A DNA stretch of 64,000 nt from Pedobacter sp. Hv1 (GTDB taxonomy: Bacteria; Bacteroidota; Bacteroidia; Sphingobacteriales; Sphingobacteriaceae). Of this stretch, positions 53,462 through 61,446 are shown in pieces. The position numbers and the translations under genes were made by a program. The number at the start of each line of letters is the position of its first letter. Position 1 is the stretch's first letter. The notes beneath the pieces are model-generated. The model ran no database searches. It saw only the letters and a program-made list of their open reading frames with translations, and had not been told where the DNA came from. The stretch lies in the NCBI RefSeq assembly GCF_001412215.1, contig NZ_LLWP01000001.1, positions 310,001 to 374,000 of the forward strand, written 5' to 3'.

Positions 53462-54628
53462 ATGCCTATTTACCATACCTTAGGAACAATTCCAGCTAAA
53501 AGACATACGGTTTTTCGTAAACCCGATGGCAATTTATATGCTGAAGAATTGGTTTCTACCGAAGGTTTCTCGAGTTTATACTCATTGGTTTACCATTGCC
53601 ATCCACCTACAATTGTAAAATCTTTAGGAGAACCTTATTCTGTAGAGCCCAAAATTGCTCGAGAAAAACACTTACGTCACACCAGTTTGATTGGCTTTAA
53701 CATCAAACCAGAAGACGATTACCTGAAGAGCCGCAAGCCAGTTTTGGTCAATAGCGACCTGCACATCTCTTTGGCTGCTCCTAAAAAATCTATGACCGAT
53801 TATTTCTATAAAAATAGTCAGGCAGACGAAGTGATTTTTATCCACGAAGGAAGTGGCACCTTGAAAACTGGCTTTGGCCAGATCAAATTTGTATATGGCG
53901 ATTACTTGGTTATTCCTCGTGGCACCATTTATCAATTGGAATTTGATGATGAGAAAAACCGTCTTTTTATTGTAGAGAGTTTTAGCCCAATCCGTACCCC
54001 AAAACGCTATCGTAATGCTTTTGGGCAGTTGGAAGAGCATTCTCCTTTTTGCGAAAGAGATATCAAACGTCCTCAAAACCTCGAGACTATTGATGAGTTT
54101 GGAGATTTTAAGGTATTGATCAAAAAACAAGGGATCATGTATCCTTATACTTACGGCACCCATCCTTTTGATTTTGTGGGTTGGGACGGTTTCCATTATC
54201 CATGGGCATTTTCAATCCATGATTTTGAACCGATTACCGGTCGTTTGCACCAACCACCACCAGTACACCAAACTTTTGAAGGGCATAACTTTGTGATCTG
54301 CTCTTTCGTTCCACGTAAATACGATTACCATCCTTTATCGATTCCTGCACCATATAACCATAGCAATGTAGATAGCGATGAAGTATTGTATTATGTAGAT
54401 GGTGATTTTATGAGCCGTAAAAGCGTGGTAAAAGGACAGATTACGCTCCATCCGGGTGGAATTCCTCACGGACCGCACCCAGGAACTGTAGAAAAATCAA
54501 TTGGTAAAGAAAAAACAGAAGAGTTAGCGGTAATGATAGACCCTTTCAGACCTTTAATGTTAACACAAGATGCAGTTGATATTGAAGACGAAAGTTACCA
54601 CACCAGCTGGCAGATTAATGTAGAATAA
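53462..54628 (+). CDS. hmgA: Homogentisate 1,2-dioxygenase
   Basis: A 388-residue cupin-fold Fe(II) dioxygenase that opens the ring of homogentisate to maleylacetoacetate. The C-terminal half carries the iron site: HQTFEGHNFVICSFVPRKYD, YHPLSIPAPYNHSNVDSDEV and GQITLHPGGIPHGPHPG, with His and Glu ligands, and the ending DPFRPLMLT. It is shorter than the approximately 430-440-residue proteobacterial and human forms, mainly at the N-terminus, as is common in Bacteroidota. The HPPD gene follows 77 bp later. Confidence 0.94.
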   Translation: MPIYHTLGTIPAKRHTVFRKPDGNLYAEELVSTEGFSSLYSLVYHCHPPTIVKSLGEPYSVEPKIAREKHLRHTSLIGFNIKPEDDYLKSRKPVLVNSDLHISLAAPKKSMTDYFYKNSQADEVIFIHEGSGTLKTGFGQIKFVYGDYLVIPRGTIYQLEFDDEKNRLFIVESFSPIRTPKRYRNAFGQLEEHSPFCERDIKRPQNLETIDEFGDFKVLIKKQGIMYPYTYGTHPFDFVGWDGFHYPWAFSIHDFEPITGRLHQPPPVHQTFEGHNFVICSFVPRKYDYHPLSIPAPYNHSNVDSDEVLYYVDGDFMSRKSVVKGQITLHPGGIPHGPHPGTVEKSIGKEKTEELAVMIDPFRPLMLTQDAVDIEDESYHTSWQINVE

Positions 54629-54705
54629 GAGCAGAATTTAAGAATTTTTAGGATAAGGCAAGATTTAACATTCAAACCTTAAAACTTTTAAACATTACAA
54701 CAAAA

Positions 54706-55836
54706 ATGACAACACAAACATTTGCAGAAAAAATAGCAAAGGCACAAGATTTTCTTCCTATTAATGGAACAGATTATATCGAGTTTTATGTAGGTAATGC
54801 CAAACAAGCTGCACATTATTATAAAACAGCCTTCGGTTTTCAATCTTTAGCTTATGCTGGACCAGAAACTGGCGTTCGCGACAGAGCTTCGTATGTTTTA
54901 CAACAAGGCAAGATCAGGTTAATTTTAACCACTGCGCTAAAATCTGATAGTCTTATTGCTGAGCACGTTAAAAGCCATGGCGATGGGGTAAAGATATTGG
55001 CCCTTTGGGTTGATGATGCCTATAGCGCTTTTGAAGAAACGACCAAACGTGGAGCAAAACCATATTTGGCACCACAAACGCTAACTGATGAGCATGGCGA
55101 GGTAAAAATGTCGGGGATTTATACCTATGGCGAAACCGTACACATGTTTATTGAGCGCAAAAACTATACAGGTCCATTTATGCCGGGTTACCGCGAGTGG
55201 AACAGCGACTACAACCCTAGCGATGCTGGTCTTTTGTACATTGACCATTGTGTAGGAAATGTGGGTTGGAACCGAATGAACGAAACCGTAAAATGGTATG
55301 AAGAGGTGATGGGTTTTGTAAACATCCTTTCATTTGACGACAAACAGATCAATACTGAATATTCTGCTTTAATGAGTAAGGTAATGAGCAACGGAAATGG
55401 TTTCTCTAAATTCCCGATCAACGAGCCAGCAGAAGGTAAAAAGAAATCGCAGATTGAAGAGTATTTAGAGTTTTACGAAGGTGAAGGCGTACAGCACATT
55501 GCTGTAGCTACCAAAGATATTGTAAAAACAGTAAAAGAACTTAAGGCTCGAGGTGTTGAATTTTTAAGTGCACCACCAGAGGCTTATTACGATATGATGC
55601 CAAATCGCGTAGGTGAAATTGACGAAGAAATTGAGCTATTAAAAGGCTTAGGCATTTTGGTTGATTGTGATGAGGAAGGTTATTTGTTGCAGATCTTTAC
55701 CAAACCAGTAGAAGATCGCCCGACACTTTTCTTCGAAATTATTCAACGTAAAGGTGCACAATCTTTTGGTGCAGGTAACTTTAAAGCTTTATTTGAATCG
55801 TTAGAACGCGAACAAGAGTTAAGAGGAAATTTATAG
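54706..55836 (+). CDS. hppD: 4-hydroxyphenylpyruvate dioxygenase
   Basis: A 376-residue VOC-fold Fe(II) dioxygenase that turns 4-hydroxyphenylpyruvate into homogentisate. The facial triad is H181 in IDHCVGN, H264 in VQHIAVA and E344 in FFEIIQR. The N-terminal VOC domain (residues ~18-155) is the catalytically silent half, as in all HPPDs. It forms a short operon with homogentisate dioxygenase, whose substrate it makes. A terminator about 95 bp after the stop ends the unit. Confidence 0.96.
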   Translation: MTTQTFAEKIAKAQDFLPINGTDYIEFYVGNAKQAAHYYKTAFGFQSLAYAGPETGVRDRASYVLQQGKIRLILTTALKSDSLIAEHVKSHGDGVKILALWVDDAYSAFEETTKRGAKPYLAPQTLTDEHGEVKMSGIYTYGETVHMFIERKNYTGPFMPGYREWNSDYNPSDAGLLYIDHCVGNVGWNRMNETVKWYEEVMGFVNILSFDDKQINTEYSALMSKVMSNGNGFSKFPINEPAEGKKKSQIEEYLEFYEGEGVQHIAVATKDIVKTVKELKARGVEFLSAPPEAYYDMMPNRVGEIDEEIELLKGLGILVDCDEEGYLLQIFTKPVEDRPTLFFEIIQRKGAQSFGAGNFKALFESLEREQELRGNL

Positions 55837-55853
55837 TCACATAACCCGATCGT

Positions 55854-55910
55854 TGTCAGTCTGAGCTTGTCGAAGACTTAAAGCAACGTTTCAACAGGCT
55901 CAACGTGACA
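55854..55910. repeat. REP-like imperfect inverted repeat
   Basis: tgtcagtctgagcttgtcga at the left is an imperfect inverted match to tttcaacaggctcaacgtgaca at the right; the outer tgtca/tgaca and inner gagc/gctc pair. The right end is followed by a T6 run. Elements with this look are common between Bacteroidota genes. Confidence 0.7.
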
Positions 55911-55928
55911 GATTTTTTAAGAAAATAA

Positions 55929-55968
55929 CAAAAAGCTCCATTTATTTCAATTATAAATGGAGCTTTTT
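55929..55968. terminator. Bidirectional terminator after the hmgA-hppD operon
   Basis: aaaagctccattta and taaatggagctttt form a 14-bp stem flanked by A and T runs. It lies between the HPPD gene and the convergent 38-aa ORF. Confidence 0.88.
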
Positions 55969-55986
55969 TATGTAATCATCATCCCT

Positions 55987-56103
55987 TTAACAATGCCCTA
56001 AAGCATAATAGATGATCACAAATATGAGAATGGTTGACAAACAACCTCCACCTAGTTTTTTGGCACCATAGCCTGCAATTATAGTTCTAAAGAAATTATT
56101 CAT
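55987..56103 (-). CDS. Small glycine-rich membrane peptide (38 aa)
   Basis: A 38-codon ORF reading MNNFFRTIIAGYGAKKLGGG, then CLSTILIFVIIYYALGHC. The first half is amphipathic with GYGAKKLGGG, and the second is one hydrophobic helix ending GHC. The pattern (short basic head, Gly-rich turn, a single helix and two Cys) is that of a membrane peptide; I recall near-identical short proteins annotated in Pedobacter, but cannot check. It is too short for usual gene callers. A terminator lies beyond its stop codon. Its function is unknown. Confidence 0.6.
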   Translation of the reverse strand: MNNFFRTIIAGYGAKKLGGGCLSTILIFVIIYYALGHC

Positions 56104-56180
56104 CAGCTATTTTTTCGAGTATAACCATTAAACACCATAAAATGTTTGCAAGAATTGTTCGCTTTTTTTATTGAGTGTTG

Positions 56181-56228
56181 GTCGAGATGTGCCATCTCGA
56201 CTAAAATAATTGTGGATTTTTAATCCAC
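56181..56228. repeat. Two-palindrome array matching the one at 39252
   Basis: Palindromes gtcgagatg / catctcgac (56181-56201) and gtggatt / aatccac (56212-56228) have centres 29 bp apart, as at 39252-39299. The 3-nt loop and inner stem bases differ, but pairing is kept. It lies just past the 3' end of the glycoside hydrolase-like gene, next to the 38-aa ORF. Confidence 0.82.
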
Positions 56229-56243
56229 TTTAAGCCATAAGTT

Positions 56244-59237
56244 TTATTTTTCTTTAATCACAATCAACAAACCTTTCCCTTTTGGAATGGTCAATTCACT
56301 TTGTGCTGTTAAATTAGCTCCTACCTGAAAATTCTGAACTTCTGGCACTACAATACTCGCCTTTGCTGGATCAATACCTAATTTCTTCCAATCTATAGTC
56401 AATGCTACCTTTACATCTTGATCGGCCCAACTTGCTATCGCCACCAAAGCACTTCCTTGTTTTTGATAAACGGTGGCTAACACTTCGCCATTGTTTGTTT
56501 TAACCGGACAGTTTTCAGACCAGTACCCGATCATTTTTGTTCCTTTCATTCCAAAATTATCCCATACTTTCCAAATTGGTCGTGGATCATTATTTCCAGA
56601 CCAAGGCAAACGATTGGTCATTCCGTACACCATGCCACGCCATTGGTTACCCCCATCTTGTAACATCTCACCCATTAGGCCAAAAGGAATACCACTTACT
56701 TCAGTTAAAAAGAAATCGGGCTTATTTTTCTCATAATCAAAATATTCTCCAAACCATAACCTGTTCAGGTAAGGAAAATGTTCCATATACAAATTGCCAC
56801 TATTGTTAAAACCGTCACTTTTGTTGTATTGGTTGGCAGAGTGCAGGTCAATAATTCCTGGATGTCCATTTTGGGTCAGCACCCGTTTTACCCGTTTCAT
56901 GGTAATCCGATCAAACGCTACATCATCTAGGTAAATGCCATCAATACCCACATTCTTGGTTAACCAGTTCATACCTTCCACATAATAGTTGTGCCAACGG
57001 CTCATTCCACTATTTACAATGGCTGCATCCTTAATCTCAGGCACAAACCAGGCGGCGATATAATCGTCCTTTATGTGTTCTTGTAACCAAGAAAAACCTC
57101 CACCCTTACCTGGAGAATAGATTTCGTGACCTAAACTGCGCATCGGAAAAGTTTCGTAAGCCCGGTTTGACAGTTCTCGTACGGTATTGTAGATTTTCAC
57201 TTTCAATCCTTTTTGATGCGCTTCATCAATGTAACTTTTCATTTTAGCATGTTCAATAAATGGATAATTGATCCACGGATTGATTGGTGTAGCATGGTGA
57301 ATATTTACTACCGTTGCGCCCGTTGCCTTAATGCTATCAATACTATTGTACTTATGGTAAAAACGGTTTGCCCATTGAAAATCGGTATCTATGGTATGGA
57401 AAGGCGTAATTAACAAAGTAAAGTTATAATACAGCACCTCTCCTTTTTTCATCTGGCGTTCGCCTGTATAATTATTAGCCAACATAGAACTTCCCTTAAT
57501 GCCAATGGTAACCCCACCTTTGTTTCCGTTACCCCATGATGTAGGCAAGAGTAAAGGCTTTTGTAGGTAAAAATTGGTATTTAATGGCCTTACATATTTT
57601 TCATCACGTAGCGAATATTGCAAGCCAGCATTAACGTTGCCCAACCATGCTCCATCCTGATTTTTAGTGGCCACATCCCATTTCCATTCTACCTGCTCAG
57701 GGCGAAGACCACCTTTTTGTCCAAAACCCATCATATAAGTCGCGGCTGTTTTGTTAAATGGAATATGCATTGTTACATCCTTCAAATCAACATCTTGTAA
57801 AGCTGTAACTTTAACTGTATAGGTTAAAAAGCCATCAAATTCTAAACTACCATTTACCTCCATCCGCAAACTGTCGTTCGCATTTTTGGTTTTCCATTGT
57901 ACGGTACCTGCTTCTTTTTTGGTAAACTCAACACCGCCATCATTCAGCTTTATATTTTTGCCATCAGCCTTGCGTACAAAGTGGAAATGGATATTTTCTG
58001 CCAATAAATTATTTGGGGTAGTGGTATAATCTGTCATTTCCTGACTAAAGAAGGTTTGGATTTGTTTGGGAAAACCATTTTTATCTAACTCAACTTTTCT
58101 GCCCAAAAGGCCTATGGTATTTCCTTGCACTACCAATGCTGTATATGGAGCAATGACCGTATTTTTTTGGGCAAGTGTAGAATTTAGCCAAGTTAAACGG
58201 GTTTGTTTCCAAGGTTCGTTGATCCCATTTTCCTTACTCAATTGTGCCCCAACCTGAATGGTTAACTGAATATTCTGACTAGGTGCATTGGCAGCAGAAA
58301 CAGTTACTGTTCCACTATACTTGCCTGCCTTAGCAGTAGTTGGAATAGTTAACAAACACCATAACGCCTGTACTTGGTTTTGTGCAACATTTACTTCCTT
58401 ACTTAGCGGATTTCCATCATAAGCTACCCCATCTGTATTTAAACAAGAAATCAGTTTTGCAGAAATTTTATTGCCGACCTTATCTTTCAGGTCATTAAAT
58501 TTTAACTTCACCTGCTGCAAATCTTTTAACGCATAAATGCCCAACTGGAAGGAGAAATTCTCACCTCTTAAAGCCTGATCAGTAAATGTTTTTTGTGGCC
58601 CTTTAATGATCCAACGTTGTGGAATGTCATTCTTCATCACAATTGGATAATTTCTATTTTCTGGGAAAACAAGATAAGCCGGTTCTGCATTTTTGGCTTT
58701 GAGTTGCGCTACCTCAGTTGATGTAGCAATTACCTCCATCGGATACAAGCTATTGAAAGCATTGATAGATTCGATCTGTACTACTTTAGCATTTACCGGA
58801 ATGGCTTCACCTTCTTTTTTGGTCATCCAATCTGCTAATTTTTCTTGTTTAGGATAAACTCCTTTAGGATAGTTAGACCTACCTTCGTTTTTATAAGGTT
58901 GGTAATAAATGTAATATTGACCTGCTCCACTTTCTGGTTCGAAACAGATCAGTCCATTTTCTTTGGTAATGGACAAGGGCAAAATATGGTTAATTTTCTT
59001 TCCTGTTCGGGCATCTTGTACAATGATCATCTTTTGCTCAGGATTTGGATCACTCCTCCGCCATGCGATAGCTACTTTGGCAATTTTACCTATACCTGCA
59101 AAACTGACCAATACCCTTTGGTTGCCCAATGAATCGGCGTTCCAGCTATTTTTTGAGGTAGTATATTTAATTTCTTGGGCAGAGCCACATAAGCAGAACA
59201 AGCTCAAAAAGAGTCCAGTTAAAAATAGAGATTTCAT
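56244..59237 (-). CDS. Secreted glycoside hydrolase-like protein (GH123-like/DUF6067-type architecture)
   Basis: A 997-residue exported protein, with a signal peptide of about 20 residues ending GSAQ. An N-terminal region (to ~340) holds immunoglobulin-like beta domains, with KAGKYSGTVTVSAANAPSQN as one. A beta-sandwich middle follows, and then a TIM-barrel-like C-terminal part begins near residue 640. Candidate active-site residues are D771-D772 in GIYLDDVAFDR and the Glu of FFLTEVSGIP. The layout resembles GH123-type or DUF6067/GH-domain proteins. The exact family and glycan are uncertain, as no SusC/SusD pair lies nearby. Confidence 0.72.
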   Translation of the reverse strand: MKSLFLTGLFLSLFCLCGSAQEIKYTTSKNSWNADSLGNQRVLVSFAGIGKIAKVAIAWRRSDPNPEQKMIIVQDARTGKKINHILPLSITKENGLICFEPESGAGQYYIYYQPYKNEGRSNYPKGVYPKQEKLADWMTKKEGEAIPVNAKVVQIESINAFNSLYPMEVIATSTEVAQLKAKNAEPAYLVFPENRNYPIVMKNDIPQRWIIKGPQKTFTDQALRGENFSFQLGIYALKDLQQVKLKFNDLKDKVGNKISAKLISCLNTDGVAYDGNPLSKEVNVAQNQVQALWCLLTIPTTAKAGKYSGTVTVSAANAPSQNIQLTIQVGAQLSKENGINEPWKQTRLTWLNSTLAQKNTVIAPYTALVVQGNTIGLLGRKVELDKNGFPKQIQTFFSQEMTDYTTTPNNLLAENIHFHFVRKADGKNIKLNDGGVEFTKKEAGTVQWKTKNANDSLRMEVNGSLEFDGFLTYTVKVTALQDVDLKDVTMHIPFNKTAATYMMGFGQKGGLRPEQVEWKWDVATKNQDGAWLGNVNAGLQYSLRDEKYVRPLNTNFYLQKPLLLPTSWGNGNKGGVTIGIKGSSMLANNYTGERQMKKGEVLYYNFTLLITPFHTIDTDFQWANRFYHKYNSIDSIKATGATVVNIHHATPINPWINYPFIEHAKMKSYIDEAHQKGLKVKIYNTVRELSNRAYETFPMRSLGHEIYSPGKGGGFSWLQEHIKDDYIAAWFVPEIKDAAIVNSGMSRWHNYYVEGMNWLTKNVGIDGIYLDDVAFDRITMKRVKRVLTQNGHPGIIDLHSANQYNKSDGFNNSGNLYMEHFPYLNRLWFGEYFDYEKNKPDFFLTEVSGIPFGLMGEMLQDGGNQWRGMVYGMTNRLPWSGNNDPRPIWKVWDNFGMKGTKMIGYWSENCPVKTNNGEVLATVYQKQGSALVAIASWADQDVKVALTIDWKKLGIDPAKASIVVPEVQNFQVGANLTAQSELTIPKGKGLLIVIKEK

Positions 59238-59407
59238 AGATCAGCGCTTTACAGTACTATTGAGCTGTAAATTTAATTTATTTCTCGATTGTTTAATGCA
59301 AAGGATGAATTATATGGTTACAGCCAAGCAAAAACATACTTTAACCGCTAAAAAGCCATTTATTGGTATAATTTTATTAATTTTGGTAACTGGGGTAAAA
59401 TGTAAAG

Positions 59408-60331
59408 ATGTACGCTAAAACAATAAAAAGGTCACAATTATTCTTCAAACATCTTAGAATAGCTTTTAAGTTATTTAGAAAGAACGACCCTTTACGTTTA
59501 GCAGGTGCCACTGCCTTTTTTGCCAATTTCGCCCTCCCTCCCATCTTGCTCATTTTAATCCGTTTATTCGGTTTTTTTGTAGACCGAAAAATTATGGCCA
59601 AACAATTGTTTGAGCGTTTATCGAGTATTTTAGATGAAAGCAGTACCGAACAGATTCGTTTTACGCTACGTAATATTAGGGGTATCGATTACAATTGGTG
59701 GGCAACCATTCTCAGTTTTGTATTTTTTATTTTTGTGGCCACCACACTATTTGGGGTCATTAAAAACTCTATGGACCAAATTTGGAGCATTGGACTAAAT
59801 GAGAAGTTAGGAATTTTATTTAACCTCAAACTTAGAGGCCGTTCTATGGTAATTATTCTGCTGGCAGGCATTTTATTCTTTGTAGGCTTATTAACAGATA
59901 GTATTCAGGCTTTTATAGGCACCTATATCAACACCGCTTCGCCAACCTTCGGAAAGATTTTTCTCTCCATTTTAAACCAACTTCTCTTTGTTATTATTGT
60001 AACCACTTGGTTTGCCGTACTTTTTAGATTTTTAACCAATGGCAGACCAAGCTGGAAAATTGCAGTTCGTGGTGGTTTGTTAACTGGAATATTATTTACA
60101 CTCGGAAAATACATTTTACGCATTATGCTGCCGTTAAGTAACATTGGCAACGTTTATGGTGCCTCAGGCTCCATCATTCTAATTATGCTATTTGTATTCT
60201 ACTCTTCGTTTATATTCTATTATGGCGCCTGTTTTGTAAAAGTATTGAGCGATGCCACTAAAAGACCTATACGCCCAATTAAAGGTGCTTTTTTATACGA
60301 ATTGAAAGAAATAGTTAAAGAAAAAAACTAA
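59408..60331 (+). CDS. YihY/virulence factor BrkB family membrane protein
   Basis: A 307-residue inner-membrane protein with six helices. The pattern NDPLRLAGATAFFANFALPP, then the loop KNSMDQIWSI and the end YGASGSIILIMLFVFYSSFI with FYYGACFV are diagnostic of the YihY/BrkB family (once called ribonuclease BN by mistake). Transport of lipids or other substrates has been proposed, but the role is not firm. The 3' end overlaps the convergent 92-aa gene by 4 bp. Confidence 0.9.
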   Translation: MYAKTIKRSQLFFKHLRIAFKLFRKNDPLRLAGATAFFANFALPPILLILIRLFGFFVDRKIMAKQLFERLSSILDESSTEQIRFTLRNIRGIDYNWWATILSFVFFIFVATTLFGVIKNSMDQIWSIGLNEKLGILFNLKLRGRSMVIILLAGILFFVGLLTDSIQAFIGTYINTASPTFGKIFLSILNQLLFVIIVTTWFAVLFRFLTNGRPSWKIAVRGGLLTGILFTLGKYILRIMLPLSNIGNVYGASGSIILIMLFVFYSSFIFYYGACFVKVLSDATKRPIRPIKGAFLYELKEIVKEKN

Positions 60332-60606
60332 TTGGTACGTAGGCCAACCCGCTCAAAACCCTGCATTTCGAAAACTGCCAATTGATTTAACAAATTGCAA
60401 TGTAAGGTTCCAAAAAAATTAAAAATCCCATCTTTGTTTTTACCTTCTATACAGATTGTCTCTTTTACAATCTCGCTTTGTGCTAAATTTTGGTCAGCAA
60501 GGATCATCTCTTCGTCCTGAATAATGATGTCTTTTGCTTCAATTGCGAACTCTTTCAATAGCGCTAAAAAGCTTTGTCCGTTTAACAACAGTTCTTTGAT
60601 ATTCAT
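60328..60606 (-). CDS. Hypothetical protein
   Basis: A 92-residue cytosolic-looking protein starting MNIKELLLNGQSFLALLKEF. The open frame extends 17 codons upstream, but the internal ATG at 60606 fits better with the composition. The sequence is predicted as a helix followed by beta strands, and has one Cys-Ile-Glu-Gly-Lys segment. I recognise no family. It is convergent with, and overlaps by 4 bp, the YihY gene. Confidence 0.5.
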   Translation of the reverse strand: MNIKELLLNGQSFLALLKEFAIEAKDIIIQDEEMILADQNLAQSEIVKETICIEGKNKDGIFNFFGTLHCNLLNQLAVFEMQGFERVGLRTN

Positions 60607-60655
60607 AGTGATAAGATTTAGGGTTGAGTATAAATACATCATCAATTTTGAAGCC

Positions 60656-60690
60656 AAAAAAAATGGGCAACCTCTAAAAGATTACCCATT
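60656..60690 (-). terminator. Terminator of the barrel gene 60718-61305
   Basis: aatgggcaacct and agattacccatt form a hairpin with one mismatch and a 4-6 nt loop. On the minus strand it is followed by T7 or longer, about 28 bp after the stop. Confidence 0.8.
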
Positions 60691-60717
60691 CCTCGTTTAA
60701 CCAAAAAGATGGTCTAA

Positions 60718-61305
60718 TTAAAATATTCTAAAGCCAATACCTAGGGTGTACAAGTTCAATTTGGTAGTTGGATAACCATCTGAATTGATCTTAGAAAGTC
60801 CAGACTCATACCTCAAGTCGGCACTTAATTTACCAATATCAACACCTGCCCCAAACTGCCATGCAAATGCCTTGTCTTTAAACTTGCCATTAAATGCAGC
60901 AGAAGCTGCCTGACCAAAATTTTGATCTTCATCTAAATTAAATGAAATAACTGGGCCAGTATTTAAACGCAGACCAAAACCCGCAGCACCAAATTTGGTT
61001 CCGATTAATACGGGGATATCCAAGCTTTTAAATTTCACTTTATTGTCTTGCCCAGCATTGCTTGTTAAAGTGGTATTTTTACCAGATAGATAAAGTTCGG
61101 GTTGCAGATAGATGCCTGCACCACCAATACGTGCCCATATACCCGCATAATAACCTGCTTGGTTGTCGCTGCTAAAGGTATTTGAGGTTTTAAATTTAGA
61201 AAGATTTACTCCCCCTTTTACTCCAAGTTGAAATGTAGGTAACGCTTGACTGTAGGCTAAACAGCTAAAACTGATCAGCAACATAGATAGGATGATTTTT
61301 CTCAT
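60718..61305 (-). CDS. Porin family outer-membrane beta-barrel protein (PorT-like)
   Basis: A 195-residue exported protein. The signal peptide covers about residues 1-20 (ending AYSQ). The mature start FQLGVKGGVNLSKFK, the strand IYLQPELYLSGKN and the ending YTLGIGFRIF match the outer-membrane beta-barrel (OMP_b-brl_2) family. It is unlike the three tandem barrels at 33.6-35.6 kb. The role is unknown. It is monocistronic with its own terminator. Confidence 0.85.
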   Translation of the reverse strand: MRKIILSMLLISFSCLAYSQALPTFQLGVKGGVNLSKFKTSNTFSSDNQAGYYAGIWARIGGAGIYLQPELYLSGKNTTLTSNAGQDNKVKFKSLDIPVLIGTKFGAAGFGLRLNTGPVISFNLDEDQNFGQAASAAFNGKFKDKAFAWQFGAGVDIGKLSADLRYESGLSKINSDGYPTTKLNLYTLGIGFRIF

Positions 61306-61446
61306 AACGAAATATTATAAACTTGTAAGATAATTTATTTATGTAAATTTAATAATATTTTAAATTGAAAGCCAATTTGTGTAGTTTTAGTCGCTCCCTA
61401 TTGAAATTCAATATTACCATTATTGGATATTTTTCATGACCCTTAA

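Noticed and set aside
53672..54196. 174-codon minus-strand ORF
   Set aside because: It is fully antisense to homogentisate dioxygenase, whose catalytic motifs are intact.
58963..59418. 151-codon plus-strand ORF upstream of yihY
   Set aside because: Most of it is antisense to the signal peptide end of the glycoside hydrolase-like gene; the rest shows no family features.
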